A stretch of 19,935 nt of DNA from a bacterium (GTDB lineage: Bacteria; Chloroflexota; Dormibacteria; Aeolococcales; Bog-877): assembly GCA_021844355.1 (NCBI GenBank), contig JAKBTP010000116.1, positions 1-19,935 of the forward strand. The letters are read 5' to 3'. The position numbers and the translations under genes were made by a program. The notes beneath the pieces are model-generated. The model did not search any database and was not told the DNA's origin. It saw only the letters and a list, made by a program, of their open reading frames with translations. Below, piece after piece: positions 6,644-14,272 of this stretch (positions are counted from its first letter, which is position 1; each line of letters starts with the position of its first letter).

Positions 6644-7842
6644 CGGACCTGCGAGAGAGCCTGCGGGCGGAGCTGGACCAGCTGCGTCAGGAGGGCCGCT
6701 TCCGGGAGCTGGCGGTCCTGGAGGGCCCCCAGGACTCGGAGGTGGTGATCGGCGGACAGCGGCTGATCAACCTCTCCTCGAACAACTACCTGGGCCTCAA
6801 CACCCACCCCAAGCTGGTCGAGGCGGCCTGCGAGGCGGCCCGCCGCTGGGGCGCGGGATCCGGAGCGGTGCGCACCATCGCCGGCACCCAGGCGATCCAC
6901 GAGGAGCTGGAGGCTCGGCTGGCGACGTTCAAGGGAACCCCGGCGGCGCTCACCCTGCAGAGCGGATACGCCGCCAATCTGGCGGTGCTGGGCGGCGTCC
7001 TGGGCGAAGCCGACGCGGTGGTGAGTGACGAGCTCAACCACGCCAGCATCATCGACGGCATCCGGCTCACCAAGGCCCATCGCTACCTCTTCGCCCACAA
7101 GGACCTGGACCAGCTGGAGCAGAGGCTGGGCGAGGCCCGTCGCGACGGCCGCCGCCGGATCCTGGTGGTCAGCGACGGGGTCTTCAGCATGGACGGGGAT
7201 ATCGCCCCCCTTCCGGGGATCGTGGAGCGGGCCCGGGCGGCGGGGGCGGCGGTGATGGTGGACGACGCCCACGCCTCGGGGGTTCTCGGCAGGGGGGGGA
7301 GGGGCTCGGTGAGCCACTTCCGCCTGGAGGGGCAGGTGGAGATCCAGGTGGGGACCCTGAGCAAGGCGGTGGGTGTCCTGGGCGGGTACGCGGCCGGCTC
7401 CCAGGAGCTGCGGGACGTCCTCATCCATCTCGGCAGGCCGTTCCTCTTCTCCACCTCGCACCCCCCGGCCGTGGTGGCGGCCTGCATCGCCGCCCTGGAG
7501 GTGATGGACGCCGAGCCGGAGCTGCAGGAACGGCTCTGGGACAACACCCGGTACTTCAAGCACGGGCTGGAGCAGCTGGGCTTCGATTGCGGCCAGAGCG
7601 AGACACCGATCACCCCGGTGATCGTGGGGGAGGCGGCCAAGGCGATGGGGCTCTCGGACGCCCTCCGGCGCCGGGGGGTGTTCGCCCAGGGAATCGCCTT
7701 TCCGACCGTGGCCCGCGACAAGGGCAGGGTCCGGACCATCGTCACCGCCAGCCACACGCGCGCCCAGCTCGACCGGGCGCTGGAGGCCTTCCAGGACGCG
7801 GGCCGGGAGCTGGGGCTGGCGGGGTCCGGGGCCGGGTCGTAA
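6640..7842 (+). CDS. kbl: Glycine C-acetyltransferase (2-amino-3-ketobutyrate CoA ligase)
   Basis: A 400-residue PLP-dependent alpha-oxoamine synthase that splits 2-amino-3-ketobutyrate with CoA to glycine and acetyl-CoA. Landmarks in order are NLSSNNYLGL (~44-53), SDELNHASIIDGIRL (~129-143), SDGVFSMDGDIAPLPG, VDDAHASG (Asp208 and His211 contacting PLP), and GTLSKAVGVLGGY with the Schiff-base Lys242. The C-terminal domain has FSTSHPPAVVAACIAALE and the usual ITPVIVGE strand. The ATG at 6640 overlaps the tdh stop by four bases (ATGA) and has the SD CCGGAGGGAAG just upstream. 8-Amino-7-oxononanoate synthase (BioF) is the close alternative. The coupling to tdh, the SMDGDIAPL motif and the lack of other biotin genes favour Kbl. 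Confidence 0.92.
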   Translation: MTDLRESLRAELDQLRQEGRFRELAVLEGPQDSEVVIGGQRLINLSSNNYLGLNTHPKLVEAACEAARRWGAGSGAVRTIAGTQAIHEELEARLATFKGTPAALTLQSGYAANLAVLGGVLGEADAVVSDELNHASIIDGIRLTKAHRYLFAHKDLDQLEQRLGEARRDGRRRILVVSDGVFSMDGDIAPLPGIVERARAAGAAVMVDDAHASGVLGRGGRGSVSHFRLEGQVEIQVGTLSKAVGVLGGYAAGSQELRDVLIHLGRPFLFSTSHPPAVVAACIAALEVMDAEPELQERLWDNTRYFKHGLEQLGFDCGQSETPITPVIVGEAAKAMGLSDALRRRGVFAQGIAFPTVARDKGRVRTIVTASHTRAQLDRALEAFQDAGRELGLAGSGAGS

Positions 7843-7871
7843 CTTTGGCAGCGGCGCCCGAATTCCAGAGA

Positions 7872-8498
7872 ATGACAGGCGTCGCCGCGTCGCGGCCACG
7901 CCGGCAGCCCCGTGACCTCGAGGAGGAGCGCCAGCTTGTCGAAGCGGCCAAGAAGGACCCCGCCGCCTTCGCCCAGCTTTATGACCGCTACGTGGATGCC
8001 ATCCACGCCTACGTCTACCACCAGACCGGGAGCTGGGAGCGGGCCGAGGACGTGACCGCCACCACCTTCATGCGCGCCTACGCCGAGATCGGGAAGTTCG
8101 AGTGGCGGGGGGTGCCCTACTCGGCCTGGCTCTACCGGGTGGCCTCCAACCAGATCCTCCGAGATCACCGGCGGCCGGGCTGGATCGAGCTGCCGGACAC
8201 CCTGGTGGACCCGGGTGAGGGACCCGAGGAGGCGGCGCTGCGCTCGGACCGGGTCGCCAAGGTCCAGGCGGCGGTGCGCCGGCTCTCCCGGAGCCAGCGC
8301 CAGGCGATCACCCTGCGCTTCGGCGCCGGCCTGCGCAACGCCGAGGTCGCCCAGGTGATGCGCAAGAGTGAGGGGGCGGTCAAGCTCCTCATCTTCCGCG
8401 CCCTGGGCAAGCTCGAGGAGCGGCTGGGCCCCGAGTTTGCCGCCCACCTCCCCCCGGATCTGACAGTGGCCGGGGACGACCCGTCCGAGGAGGGCTGA
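7872..8498 (+). CDS. RNA polymerase sigma factor, ECF-like sigma-70 family
   Basis: A 208-residue two-domain sigma factor. Region 2 (~25-100) has AFAQLYDRYVDAIHAYVYHQTGS, ERAEDVTATTFMRAY and the promoter-melting stretch AWLYRVASNQILRDHRR. A linker with an acidic DPGEGPEE follows. Region 4 (~130-185) contains the helix-turn-helix LSRSQRQAITLRFGAGLRNAEVAQVMRKSEGAVK. No regions 1 or 3 are present, so this is an extracytoplasmic-function-type regulator. The ATG at 7872 is preferred; the frame is open further back through kbl, with a TTG at 7845, but neither start has a strong SD. TAACTT at 7840-7845, covering the kbl stop, could serve as -10. The next gene, two bases downstream, encodes a membrane protein that may be its anti-sigma factor. 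Confidence 0.87.
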   Translation: MTGVAASRPRRQPRDLEEERQLVEAAKKDPAAFAQLYDRYVDAIHAYVYHQTGSWERAEDVTATTFMRAYAEIGKFEWRGVPYSAWLYRVASNQILRDHRRPGWIELPDTLVDPGEGPEEAALRSDRVAKVQAAVRRLSRSQRQAITLRFGAGLRNAEVAQVMRKSEGAVKLLIFRALGKLEERLGPEFAAHLPPDLTVAGDDPSEEG

Positions 8499-8500
8499 GC

Positions 8501-8845
8501 ATGGCCAGCCGGGAGGAGAAGCGGATGGCCAGCCGGCTCGCAGAGTGGCTGGACGGCGAGCCGGCCGCCCCGGATGCGGAGTCCCGGGCGGTGGCCCAGA
8601 CCGCGGTGCTCCTGGTGGACGCCCTGGCACCCCGCAAGCTGGCGGAGGACACCCGCTCCCGCCTCTACCGCCGGGCGCTGGCGGAGTACGCCGCCCGGGG
8701 CTCCGACCCGGCGCCGCTGGTGGACCTGGCCCGGGCCGCCCGGCAGATCCCCGCCCCCGCCTGGCTGGGGATCGGCGGCGTGGCCGCCGGCGTGGCCGTC
8801 GGGCTGGCGCTGCTCCGCCAGCGGGAGCACGGCACCGGCATCTGA
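8501..8845 (+). CDS. Small single-pass membrane protein, possible anti-sigma factor
   Basis: A 114-residue protein starting MASREEKRMASRLAEWLDGE. The first ~85 residues are charged and helical, predicted cytoplasmic. One transmembrane helix follows at ~86-105 (PAWLGIGGVAAGVAVGLALL), with a short RQREHGTGI tail. The start lies two bases after the sigma-factor stop, with the SD GAGGAGGGC overlapping the end of the sigma gene, so the two are co-expressed. A sigma gene followed directly by a membrane-anchored partner is the classical layout for sigma/anti-sigma pairs. However, the zinc anti-sigma motif HxxxCxxC is absent and no periplasmic sensor domain of any size is present. The role is therefore inferred from position only, and the family is not recognised. 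Confidence 0.8.
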   Translation: MASREEKRMASRLAEWLDGEPAAPDAESRAVAQTAVLLVDALAPRKLAEDTRSRLYRRALAEYAARGSDPAPLVDLARAARQIPAPAWLGIGGVAAGVAVGLALLRQREHGTGI

Positions 8846-8889
8846 GCGAGTCGCCAACTGCCAGGGAGGCCAGGCCGGGCGGGCGCACT

Positions 8890-8895
8890 TAGAAT
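8890..8895 (+). promoter_or_regulatory. Candidate leaderless -10 box of galU
   Basis: TAGAAT ends eight bases before the GTG start of galU at 8904, and no SD sequence lies in the 58-bp gap. This is the spacing expected if transcription begins at or next to the start codon. No -35 hexamer is obvious. Confidence 0.5.
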
Positions 8896-8903
8896 CACAC
8901 CGC

Positions 8904-9773
8904 GTGACGGTGACCACCCTGGTGGTGCCGGCCGGAGGGCTGGGCACCCGCTTCCTGCCGGCTACCAAGGCCCTGCCCAAGGAGATGGTCCCGGTGGGCG
9001 ACCGGCCGGCCATCCAGTGGGGGTTGGAGGAGGCGGTGGCTTCCGGAATCCGCCGGGCGGTCGTGGTCACCGCCCCGGGGAAGGACCTGATCCGAGCCCA
9101 CTTCGCCAGCGACCCGGGTCTGGAACAGATCCTGGAGTCTCGGGGCAGCTCGGAGCTGGCGGAGCGGGTGCGAGGGATCGCCGACCTCTGCCAGCTGGAG
9201 TTCGTGGAGCAGCTGGAGCCGCTGGGGCTGGGGCATGCGGTCCTCTGCGCCCGGCCGCTTCTGGAGGGTGAGGAGGCCGCGGCTGTGCTGCTCCCCGACG
9301 ACCTCTTCGACGGGACGCCGCCGCTGCTCGCCCAGCTCATGGAGGCCCACGCGTGGGAGGGCTGCACGGTCCTGGCCCTCCGGCGGTGCCCCCGGGATTC
9401 CATCTCCCGATACGGGGTGGCCGAGGTGGTGGGAGAAGGACCGGTCTTCCAGGTCACCGACGTCGTGGAGAAGCCGTCCGCGGAGGAGGCGCCCAGCGAC
9501 CTGGCGATCATGGGCCGCTATGTCCTCACCCGGGAGGTGCTGGACCGGCTGGACCAGGTGGCACCCGGGGCGGGAGGGGAGATCCAGCTGACCGACGCCA
9601 TCCGGCAGGTGGCCCGGACCGGCCGGGTCGTGGGGGTGGAGTTCTCAGGCCGGCTTCTGGACGTGGGGACCCTGGACAGCTGGCTGGCCACCAACGCCGC
9701 CATCGTCTGGCGGGACCCGGTGCTGGGGCCCGTGCTCCGGGAGCGGATCCGGGAGCTGGAGGCTGAGCCCTGA
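8904..9773 (+). CDS. galU: UTP-glucose-1-phosphate uridylyltransferase
   Basis: A 289-residue nucleotidyltransferase that makes UDP-glucose from UTP and glucose-1-phosphate for cell-envelope glycans, trehalose or glycogen-type polymers. The N-terminal nucleotide-binding signature is almost canonical: VVPAGGLGTRFLPATKALPKEM (residues ~8-28). GLGHAVLCARPLL (~108-120), LLPDDLFDG with the metal-binding Asp pair, the VVEKP loop (~187-191), GRYVLT and GGEIQLTDAI (~224-233) follow in the GalU order. The C-terminal RYDCG-type motif is altered to RLLDVGTLDSW, which also resembles related sugar nucleotidyltransferases such as RmlA. The GTG at 8904 is chosen because it sits just before the first strand and eight bases after a TAGAAT box; a second GTG at 8910 is possible. 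Confidence 0.9.
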   Translation: MTVTTLVVPAGGLGTRFLPATKALPKEMVPVGDRPAIQWGLEEAVASGIRRAVVVTAPGKDLIRAHFASDPGLEQILESRGSSELAERVRGIADLCQLEFVEQLEPLGLGHAVLCARPLLEGEEAAAVLLPDDLFDGTPPLLAQLMEAHAWEGCTVLALRRCPRDSISRYGVAEVVGEGPVFQVTDVVEKPSAEEAPSDLAIMGRYVLTREVLDRLDQVAPGAGGEIQLTDAIRQVARTGRVVGVEFSGRLLDVGTLDSWLATNAAIVWRDPVLGPVLRERIRELEAEP

Positions 9774-9775
9774 GC

Positions 9776-9788
9776 GGGGCCCGGCCCC
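9776..9788 (+). terminator. Small hairpin after galU
   Basis: GGGGC-CCG-GCCCC begins three bases after the galU stop. It has five GC pairs and no T run. It sits between galU and a candidate promoter box at 9812, the right place for a transcript end, but the stem is short and could be chance in such GC-rich DNA. Confidence 0.3.
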
Positions 9789-9811
9789 AGGACCGGGCGG
9801 CGCGCTGGCGC

Positions 9812-9817
9812 TATACT
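9812..9817 (+). promoter_or_regulatory. Candidate -10 box upstream of the 84-aa gene
   Basis: TATACT is the best -10 match seen in the window and lies in a locally AT-richer stretch. It is 10 bases before an ATG at 9828 (a 42-codon frame) and 66 bases before the ATG at 9884 (the 84-aa gene). There is no convincing -35. Confidence 0.5.
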
Positions 9818-9827
9818 TCAGCCCCAG

Positions 9828-9956
9828 ATGTCAACCGTGGCGGCTTACTCCGTCCTCAGAGCTCACTTCGATCAGGTAGTGCAATGGCAGTGCAACGCCC
9901 GCGACGCGGTGACGACCTCCTGCGCTACCGCAGCCAGGAGGGCGACTTCGAGGTAG
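9828..9956 (+). CDS. Possible 42-aa upstream reading frame overlapping the next gene
   Basis: A short frame, MSTVAAYSVLRAHFDQVVQW..., runs from the first ATG after the TATACT box to a TAG at 9954-9956. It overlaps the start of the 84-aa gene by 73 bases in a different frame. The product resembles nothing I know. After the overlap begins, the sequence reads like an out-of-frame shadow of the downstream gene, ending ATAARRATSR. It may be a leader peptide that tunes translation of the downstream gene, or simply a non-coding leader that happens to be open. Confidence 0.2.
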   Translation: MSTVAAYSVLRAHFDQVVQWQCNARDAVTTSCATAARRATSR

Positions 9957-10138
9957 AGGTCTCGCACACCCTCAACAAGTGGTGTGTCTCGGTGCTCCGG
10001 CTGGAGGATTCGAGCATCGTCGCCCAGGACTTCTTCCCCGAGCGCTGGAAGGCCATGGCCAGAGCCCAGGACTTCCTGCGCATCCTCAACACCCGCAACC
10101 GTCACGAGGGCGGAGAGGGCGGGGGCGAGGACCTCTGA
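9884..10138 (+). CDS. Small protein of unknown function (84 aa)
   Basis: An 84-residue soluble protein starting MAVQRPRRGDDLLRYRSQEG. The centre (DFEVEVSHTLNKWCVSVLRLEDSSIVAQDFF) looks like a small beta sheet. It is followed by an amphipathic helix (PERWKAMARAQDFLRILNTR) and a low-complexity acidic/glycine tail (HEGGEGGGEDL). The ATG at 9884 has a modest SD (AGGTAG) and lies about 60 nt from the start point predicted by the TATACT box. The stop TGA (10136-10138) overlaps the apparent CTG start of the PHP gene, suggesting coupled translation and a shared job. I do not recognise the family. The normal-looking, non-repetitive central composition argues that it is a real gene. Confidence 0.68.
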   Translation: MAVQRPRRGDDLLRYRSQEGDFEVEVSHTLNKWCVSVLRLEDSSIVAQDFFPERWKAMARAQDFLRILNTRNRHEGGEGGGEDL

Positions 10139-10926
10139 GCGCCGCCGCACCGGGGGCCCGGGCGCGGGCCGTCCCGGATGGCTTCTCGGCCGCCGACCCG
10201 CACGCCCACACCCTGGCCAGCGACGGCATGGTGAGCCCCCGCCATCTGGTGGAGGCGGCGCGCCAGGCCGGGCTGGCCGTCGTCGCGGTCACCGACCACG
10301 ACACCATGGCCGGGGTTCCCGAGGCGGTGGCCGCCGGCCAGGAGCTGGGGGTGGAGGTGGTGGCCGGGGAGGAGATAACCACAGGCGGGCTGGGCAAGGT
10401 CCACGTGCTGGGGCTCTTCCTCGCCGGGCCGGTGCGGATGGGGATGTCCGTGGAGGACACCATCCGGGCGGTCCACGACCAGGGGGGGCTGGCGGTCCTC
10501 GCCCATCCGTTCATGCCCACCTTCTTCGCCTCCATCACCCCCGCTTCCCTGCGCCGGCTTTTGAGGCGGACCCCGGTGGACGGGGTGGAGCTCTGTCACA
10601 CCGCCCTCACCACCCCCATGCGCAGCCGCCAGCTGGACCAGTTCTACGACCTCCACAGAGACCGGATGGGGGCCGCCATCGGGTCCAGTGACAGCCACTT
10701 CGGGGCCCTCGACCTGGCCCGCAACGTGACCCTCTTCCCCGGCAGCGGTGCTGCCGACCTGCGCCGGGCGATGGAGGGGGCCAGGACGCGCCCACTGGCG
10801 CGGTATCTCGTCCCGCCCGGCCCGTCGCTGCCCGCCCGGCTTCGCCAGCAGGGGCGGAGCATGGGCTGGCTCACCTGGCAGCGGCTCACCGGCAGGGTGG
10901 GCAGAGAGGGGGCGCTGCCCGCGTGA
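10135..10926 (+). CDS. PHP-domain metal-dependent phosphoesterase
   Basis: A PHP (polymerase and histidinol phosphatase) domain protein of about 263 residues. The metal ligands of the family are visible in order: HAH (His23, His25) in ADPHAHTLASDG, TDHD (Asp54, His55), GEE (Glu79), AHPF (His124), and SSDSH (Asp186, His188). Relatives hydrolyse 3',5'-nucleoside bisphosphates or short oligonucleotides (RNase AM/YciV type); the exact substrate here is unknown. The start is unusual. Between GTG codons at 9979/9982, which would lie deep inside the upstream gene, and the HAH motif, no in-frame ATG, GTG or TTG exists. CTG at 10135 overlaps the previous stop as CTGA and has GGGCGAGG upstream, so I take it as the start. 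The stop overlaps the next gene's GTG (GTGA). Confidence 0.85.
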   Translation: MSAAAPGARARAVPDGFSAADPHAHTLASDGMVSPRHLVEAARQAGLAVVAVTDHDTMAGVPEAVAAGQELGVEVVAGEEITTGGLGKVHVLGLFLAGPVRMGMSVEDTIRAVHDQGGLAVLAHPFMPTFFASITPASLRRLLRRTPVDGVELCHTALTTPMRSRQLDQFYDLHRDRMGAAIGSSDSHFGALDLARNVTLFPGSGAADLRRAMEGARTRPLARYLVPPGPSLPARLRQQGRSMGWLTWQRLTGRVGREGALPA

Positions 10927-11306
10927 ACCGGCGCTTTCTGGAGTCGGAGTGGGGGGCGGTGGCCTTCGTGGGCACCGTTCTGTTGGGGGGCCTGGTCGTC
11001 CTGCTGATGCTGGTGATCAAGTCGATCGGCGCCTCCCCGCTGCCGCCACCGCCGCCCTGCCCCCGGCTCACCCCCATCGTGCTGCAGGCCACTCCCACCC
11101 CCTCGCCGGGCACCTCCGCCTCGCCGACCCCCCCGGTAGCCCTGCCTTCGGTCCCCTTCGGCTGCCCGGAGCCATCGGTGGTGGTGAAGACTCCGACCCC
11201 GTCGCCCAGCAGCTCTCCCTCCAAGGCCGCGACCCCCTCACCCACGCCGACCAAGTCAGCCTCCCCGTCACCGTCTCCCTCGAAGTCGGCCTCGGCGACC
11301 CCCTGA
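10923..11306 (+). CDS. Membrane-anchored Pro/Ser/Thr-rich protein of unknown function
   Basis: A 127-residue protein with a short cytoplasmic N-terminus (MNRRFLESEWG), one hydrophobic segment (~11-34, AVAFVGTVLLGGLVVLLMLVIKSIG) and a long outside tail dominated by Pro, Ser, Thr and Ala. The tail holds two Cys (PPCPRL, FGCPEP) that could pair, then imperfect repeats of about ten residues built on S-P-S-K-A/S (e.g. TPTKSASPSP, SPSKSASATP). Such tails resemble wall-spanning or O-glycosylated stalks; no enzymatic domain is visible. The GTG at 10923 overlaps the PHP stop (GTGA), and the ABC ATPase begins four bases after the stop, so it sits in the same operon. The frame and anchor are convincing; the function is unknown. 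Confidence 0.75.
   Translation: MNRRFLESEWGAVAFVGTVLLGGLVVLLMLVIKSIGASPLPPPPPCPRLTPIVLQATPTPSPGTSASPTPPVALPSVPFGCPEPSVVVKTPTPSPSSSPSKAATPSPTPTKSASPSPSPSKSASATP
11149..11303 (+). repeat. Low-complexity Pro/Ser/Thr/Lys-rich coding repeats
   Basis: Degenerate repeats of roughly 30 bp encode the S-P-S-K-A/S-rich tail of the membrane-anchored protein. The two last copies (around TKSASPSPSP and SKSASATP) are the most alike. The number of copies may vary between strains. Confidence 0.45.
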
Positions 11307-11310
11307 GCTG

Positions 11311-12227
<917 letters not shown>

Positions 12228-12231
<4 letters not shown>

Positions 12232-13082
12232 GCTGGCGCCCAGTCGAGGTCATCGCCGGGCTCACCGCCCGCGAGCTGCTGCGGCGCCGGCTGGTGCATG
12301 CGCTCCTTCTGCTCACGGCGCTGGTCCTGGCCCTCACCGGCTGGGGGTTCTCCCGCATACCCCACCTGCGCCTCGGCGGGGAGCTGCTCACCCCTCAGCT
12401 GGCCCGGCTGGCCGCGGCTCAGCTCCTGCTCCTGGTGATGTTCATGTTCAGCTTCGTGGTGGGGCTGACCGCCGCCTTCCTGGCGGCGCCCGCGGTGGCG
12501 GGCGAGCTGGAGTCCGGGGTTGCCCTGGCGGTCCTGGCCCGACCCATCTCCCGGGCGGAGTTCCTCCTCGGGCGCTGGCTGGGGCTGGCCCTGCCTCTTC
12601 TGGCCTACGTCGCGCTCTCCGCCTCGGTGGAGTTCTGGCTGGTGGCGGTGGGGACGGGGTACGCCCCCCCGGATCCCGTGGGCGCGGAGGCCGCCCTCGC
12701 CGGCCAGGGGCTGGTGCTGCTCACCCTCACCCTGGCCCTCAGCACCCGGCTCTCGGCCATGACCTCCGGGGTTGTGGCGGTGGTGGTCTTCGGGGCCATG
12801 TGGGTGGCCGGGGTGGCCGGAGCCTTCGGCTCGGCCTTCCACAACACCGCGATCTCCGCCGTGGGGACGGTGACCCACCTCCTGGTTCCCAGCGACGGCC
12901 TCTGGCGCGTGGCGGTCTACGAGATCCAGCCCAAGCTCTTCGCCTCGGCCTCCCTGAGCCGGGTGGGCAGCCCCTTCTCGGCCACCTCCGGCGCCACCCC
13001 GGCCTACCTCGCCTTCGCCGCTGCCTGGGTCATCCTGGTGCTGGCCGCGGCGGTGCTGAGCCTGGACCGGCGGGAGGTCTGA
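12228..13082 (+). CDS. ABC-2 type transporter permease
   Basis: A 284-residue integral membrane protein with six likely transmembrane helices (about 22-42, 64-88, 115-140, 155-172, 180-202, 259-279). The cytoplasmic loop after the second helix reads ELESGVALAVLARPISRAEFLLGRW, the conserved coupling segment of NosY/ABC-2 permeases (a G-x-PISR-x-E-x-GRW pattern). It would form the channel for the ATPase encoded immediately upstream; the two genes share a GTGA overlap. A sizeable extracytoplasmic loop lies between helices 5 and 6. The preceding Ser/Pro-rich membrane protein may be an accessory or simply a neighbour. The gene ends in a hairpin shared with the convergent minus-strand gene. Confidence 0.9.
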
Positions 13083-13096
13083 GGGCCGCCCTCAGA
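13078..13096. terminator. Perfect hairpin between convergent genes, holding both stop codons
   Basis: TCTGAGGG-CCG-CCCTCAGA is a perfect 8-bp stem with a three-base loop. The permease stop TGA (13080-13082) lies in the left arm. The stop of the minus-strand gene (13094-13092) lies in the right arm. Being symmetrical, it would fold in transcripts from either side and is a natural bidirectional terminator, although neither side has a U-rich run. Confidence 0.55.
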
Positions 13097-13610
13097 GCTC
13101 GGAGAGGGTGAGCACCCCGTTGCCCACCCCGATCTTCTCCAGTGGCAGGGTTAGCTCCATCTCCGGGAGGGAGCCGACCACCAGCTTGACCGAGATCAGC
13201 CCCGCCAGCCGCAGCCTGGCCACCCGGACGCAGTCGCGCAGGAAGGGGAAGGCCAGCGGCACCAGCTGGTTCGCCAGCCGCTCGCGCAGCGCTCGCACCG
13301 GGTCCCGATCGTCGTCCAGGCTGAGGTCCCGGAACCCCATCACCACCACCTGATCGGAGAGCGGGATGGGGTCGCTCCAGCCATACGCCTCGCCGGGCTT
13401 CTGGAGGTCGACGTACAGCTCCCGCTGACTGAAGAGCTGGAGGGCCCGGGCCAGCTTGCGCATGAGGGTCGCCTCCCCTTCCACCACGAAGGGGACCACC
13501 GTCTGGGGCTCGGAGTCCGGTTGCAGGGGGTAGCGGACGCTGAACCCCACAGTGTCCACTCCCCAGAAGGGCTCCGGCACCTTGATCCAGAGATCGTCCG
13601 AGTTCACCAC
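13092..13610 (-). CDS. Protein of unknown function (172 aa) downstream of coaE
   Basis: A soluble 172-residue protein starting VVNSDDLWIKVPEPFWGVDTVGF. It has alternating hydrophobic strands (TVVPFVVEGEATLMRKLARALQLF), a middle segment PLSDQVVVMGFRDLSLDDDRDPVRALRERLANQLV, and a final VKLVVGSLPEMELTLPLEKIGVGNGVLTLSEL. There is no signal peptide or transmembrane segment. The late part looks like strands of a beta-rich fold. I do not recognise the family. It starts 37 bp after the coaE stop with either of two adjacent GTGs (13610, 13607). A longer open frame upstream is only the shadow of coaE. A TATGCT box 12 bases before the first GTG could give it its own promoter; otherwise it is co-transcribed with coaE. 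Confidence 0.72.
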   Translation of the reverse strand: MVNSDDLWIKVPEPFWGVDTVGFSVRYPLQPDSEPQTVVPFVVEGEATLMRKLARALQLFSQRELYVDLQKPGEAYGWSDPIPLSDQVVVMGFRDLSLDDDRDPVRALRERLANQLVPLAFPFLRDCVRVARLRLAGLISVKLVVGSLPEMELTLPLEKIGVGNGVLTLSEL

Positions 13611-13622
13611 CGCTGGAACCTC

Positions 13623-13628
13623 AGCATA
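13623..13628 (-). promoter_or_regulatory. Candidate -10 box for the 172-aa gene
   Basis: TATGCT on the minus strand ends 12 bases before GTG 13610. The spacing is longer than the 6-8 bases seen at the cleaner cases, so support is weak. Confidence 0.25.
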
Positions 13629-13647
13629 GCGCGGTCCGCCTCCTGGG

Positions 13648-14271
13648 TCACGGGGCGCGCCGCAGGGCCGCCAGCTCCCTCTCCCACAGCCGGAGCAGCT
13701 GGGCTCTGGTGTCGTCGAGGCTTCCCGAGTTGTCCACCACCCAGGTGGCGCGCCGGCGCCGCTCCGCCGCCGGCAGCTGCGCCGCCAGCCGGGCCCGGGC
13801 GTCCGCCTCCTCGAGCCGGTCCCGCACCCTGAGCCGGGCCAGCTGCAGCTCCGGGTCGCAGTCGACCAGAAGCACCCCCTGGAACTCGCCCTCCCGGCCG
13901 GTCTCGAAGATGAGGGGTGCCTGGTAGACCGCCAGCCTTCCCCGGACCGCGGCGAGCCGCTGGCGCGCCAGCTCGGCGATCCTGGGGTGGAGGATCCGCT
14001 CCAGCCGCCTCCGCTCTCCGGGGTCGGCGAAGACCCGCTCCCCGAGCCTCCCTCGAGCCAGCCTCCCCTCACCGTCCAGGACATCCTTCCCGAAGGCGGC
14101 GACCACCTCCTGGAGTCCGGGGGTGCCCGGCTCCACGACCTCGCGGGCCAGCTGGTCCGCGTCCACCACCGCTGCCCCCAGGTCCTCCAGCATCCGCCCC
14201 ACGGCGGACTTCCCGCTGGCGATCCCCCCGGTGAGCCCGATCACCGGCCCCGGGCCGCCCGAGGCGGGCAA
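13648..14271 (-). CDS. coaE: Dephospho-CoA kinase
   Basis: A ~207-residue P-loop kinase that phosphorylates the ribose 3'-OH of dephospho-CoA, the last step of coenzyme A synthesis. It has IGLTGGIASGKSAVGRMLEDLGAAVVDADQLAREVV with the Walker A loop (14-22) and the catalytic DAD region, then LERILHPRI, the strand AVYQAPLIFETG, VDCDPELQLARLRVRD, and the adenine-side region RLAAQLPAAERRRRATWVVDNSGS, all in CoaE order. The TTG at 14271 lies one base after the upstream stop with GGGGGGAG as SD. A GTG at 14244, directly before IGLTGG, would match the shorter N-terminus of many CoaE proteins. It sits between two unknown genes in a minus-strand operon; CoA supply fits the acyl-CoA genes to the right. 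Confidence 0.92.
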   Translation of the reverse strand: MPASGGPGPVIGLTGGIASGKSAVGRMLEDLGAAVVDADQLAREVVEPGTPGLQEVVAAFGKDVLDGEGRLARGRLGERVFADPGERRRLERILHPRIAELARQRLAAVRGRLAVYQAPLIFETGREGEFQGVLLVDCDPELQLARLRVRDRLEEADARARLAAQLPAAERRRRATWVVDNSGSLDDTRAQLLRLWERELAALRRAP

Positions 14272-14272
14272 G

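Noticed and set aside
6640..7842. kbl as bioF (8-amino-7-oxononanoate synthase)
   Set aside because: The families are similar, but the gene overlaps tdh by four bases and no biotin gene is present; the SMDGDIAPL motif also fits Kbl well.
7845..7847. TTG start for the sigma factor
   Set aside because: No SD and only a few extra non-conserved residues; ATG 7872 is the simpler choice, though not proven.
6616..8888. Long minus-strand frames opposite kbl and the sigma factor gene (427 and 601 codons)
   Set aside because: Low-complexity Arg/Pro/Gly/Ser products, no SD, fully covered by well-supported plus-strand genes.
11041..11303. Ser/Pro-rich repeats as a tandem-repeat or CRISPR-like array
   Set aside because: They are degenerate, in frame, have no spacers, and encode a low-complexity protein tail.
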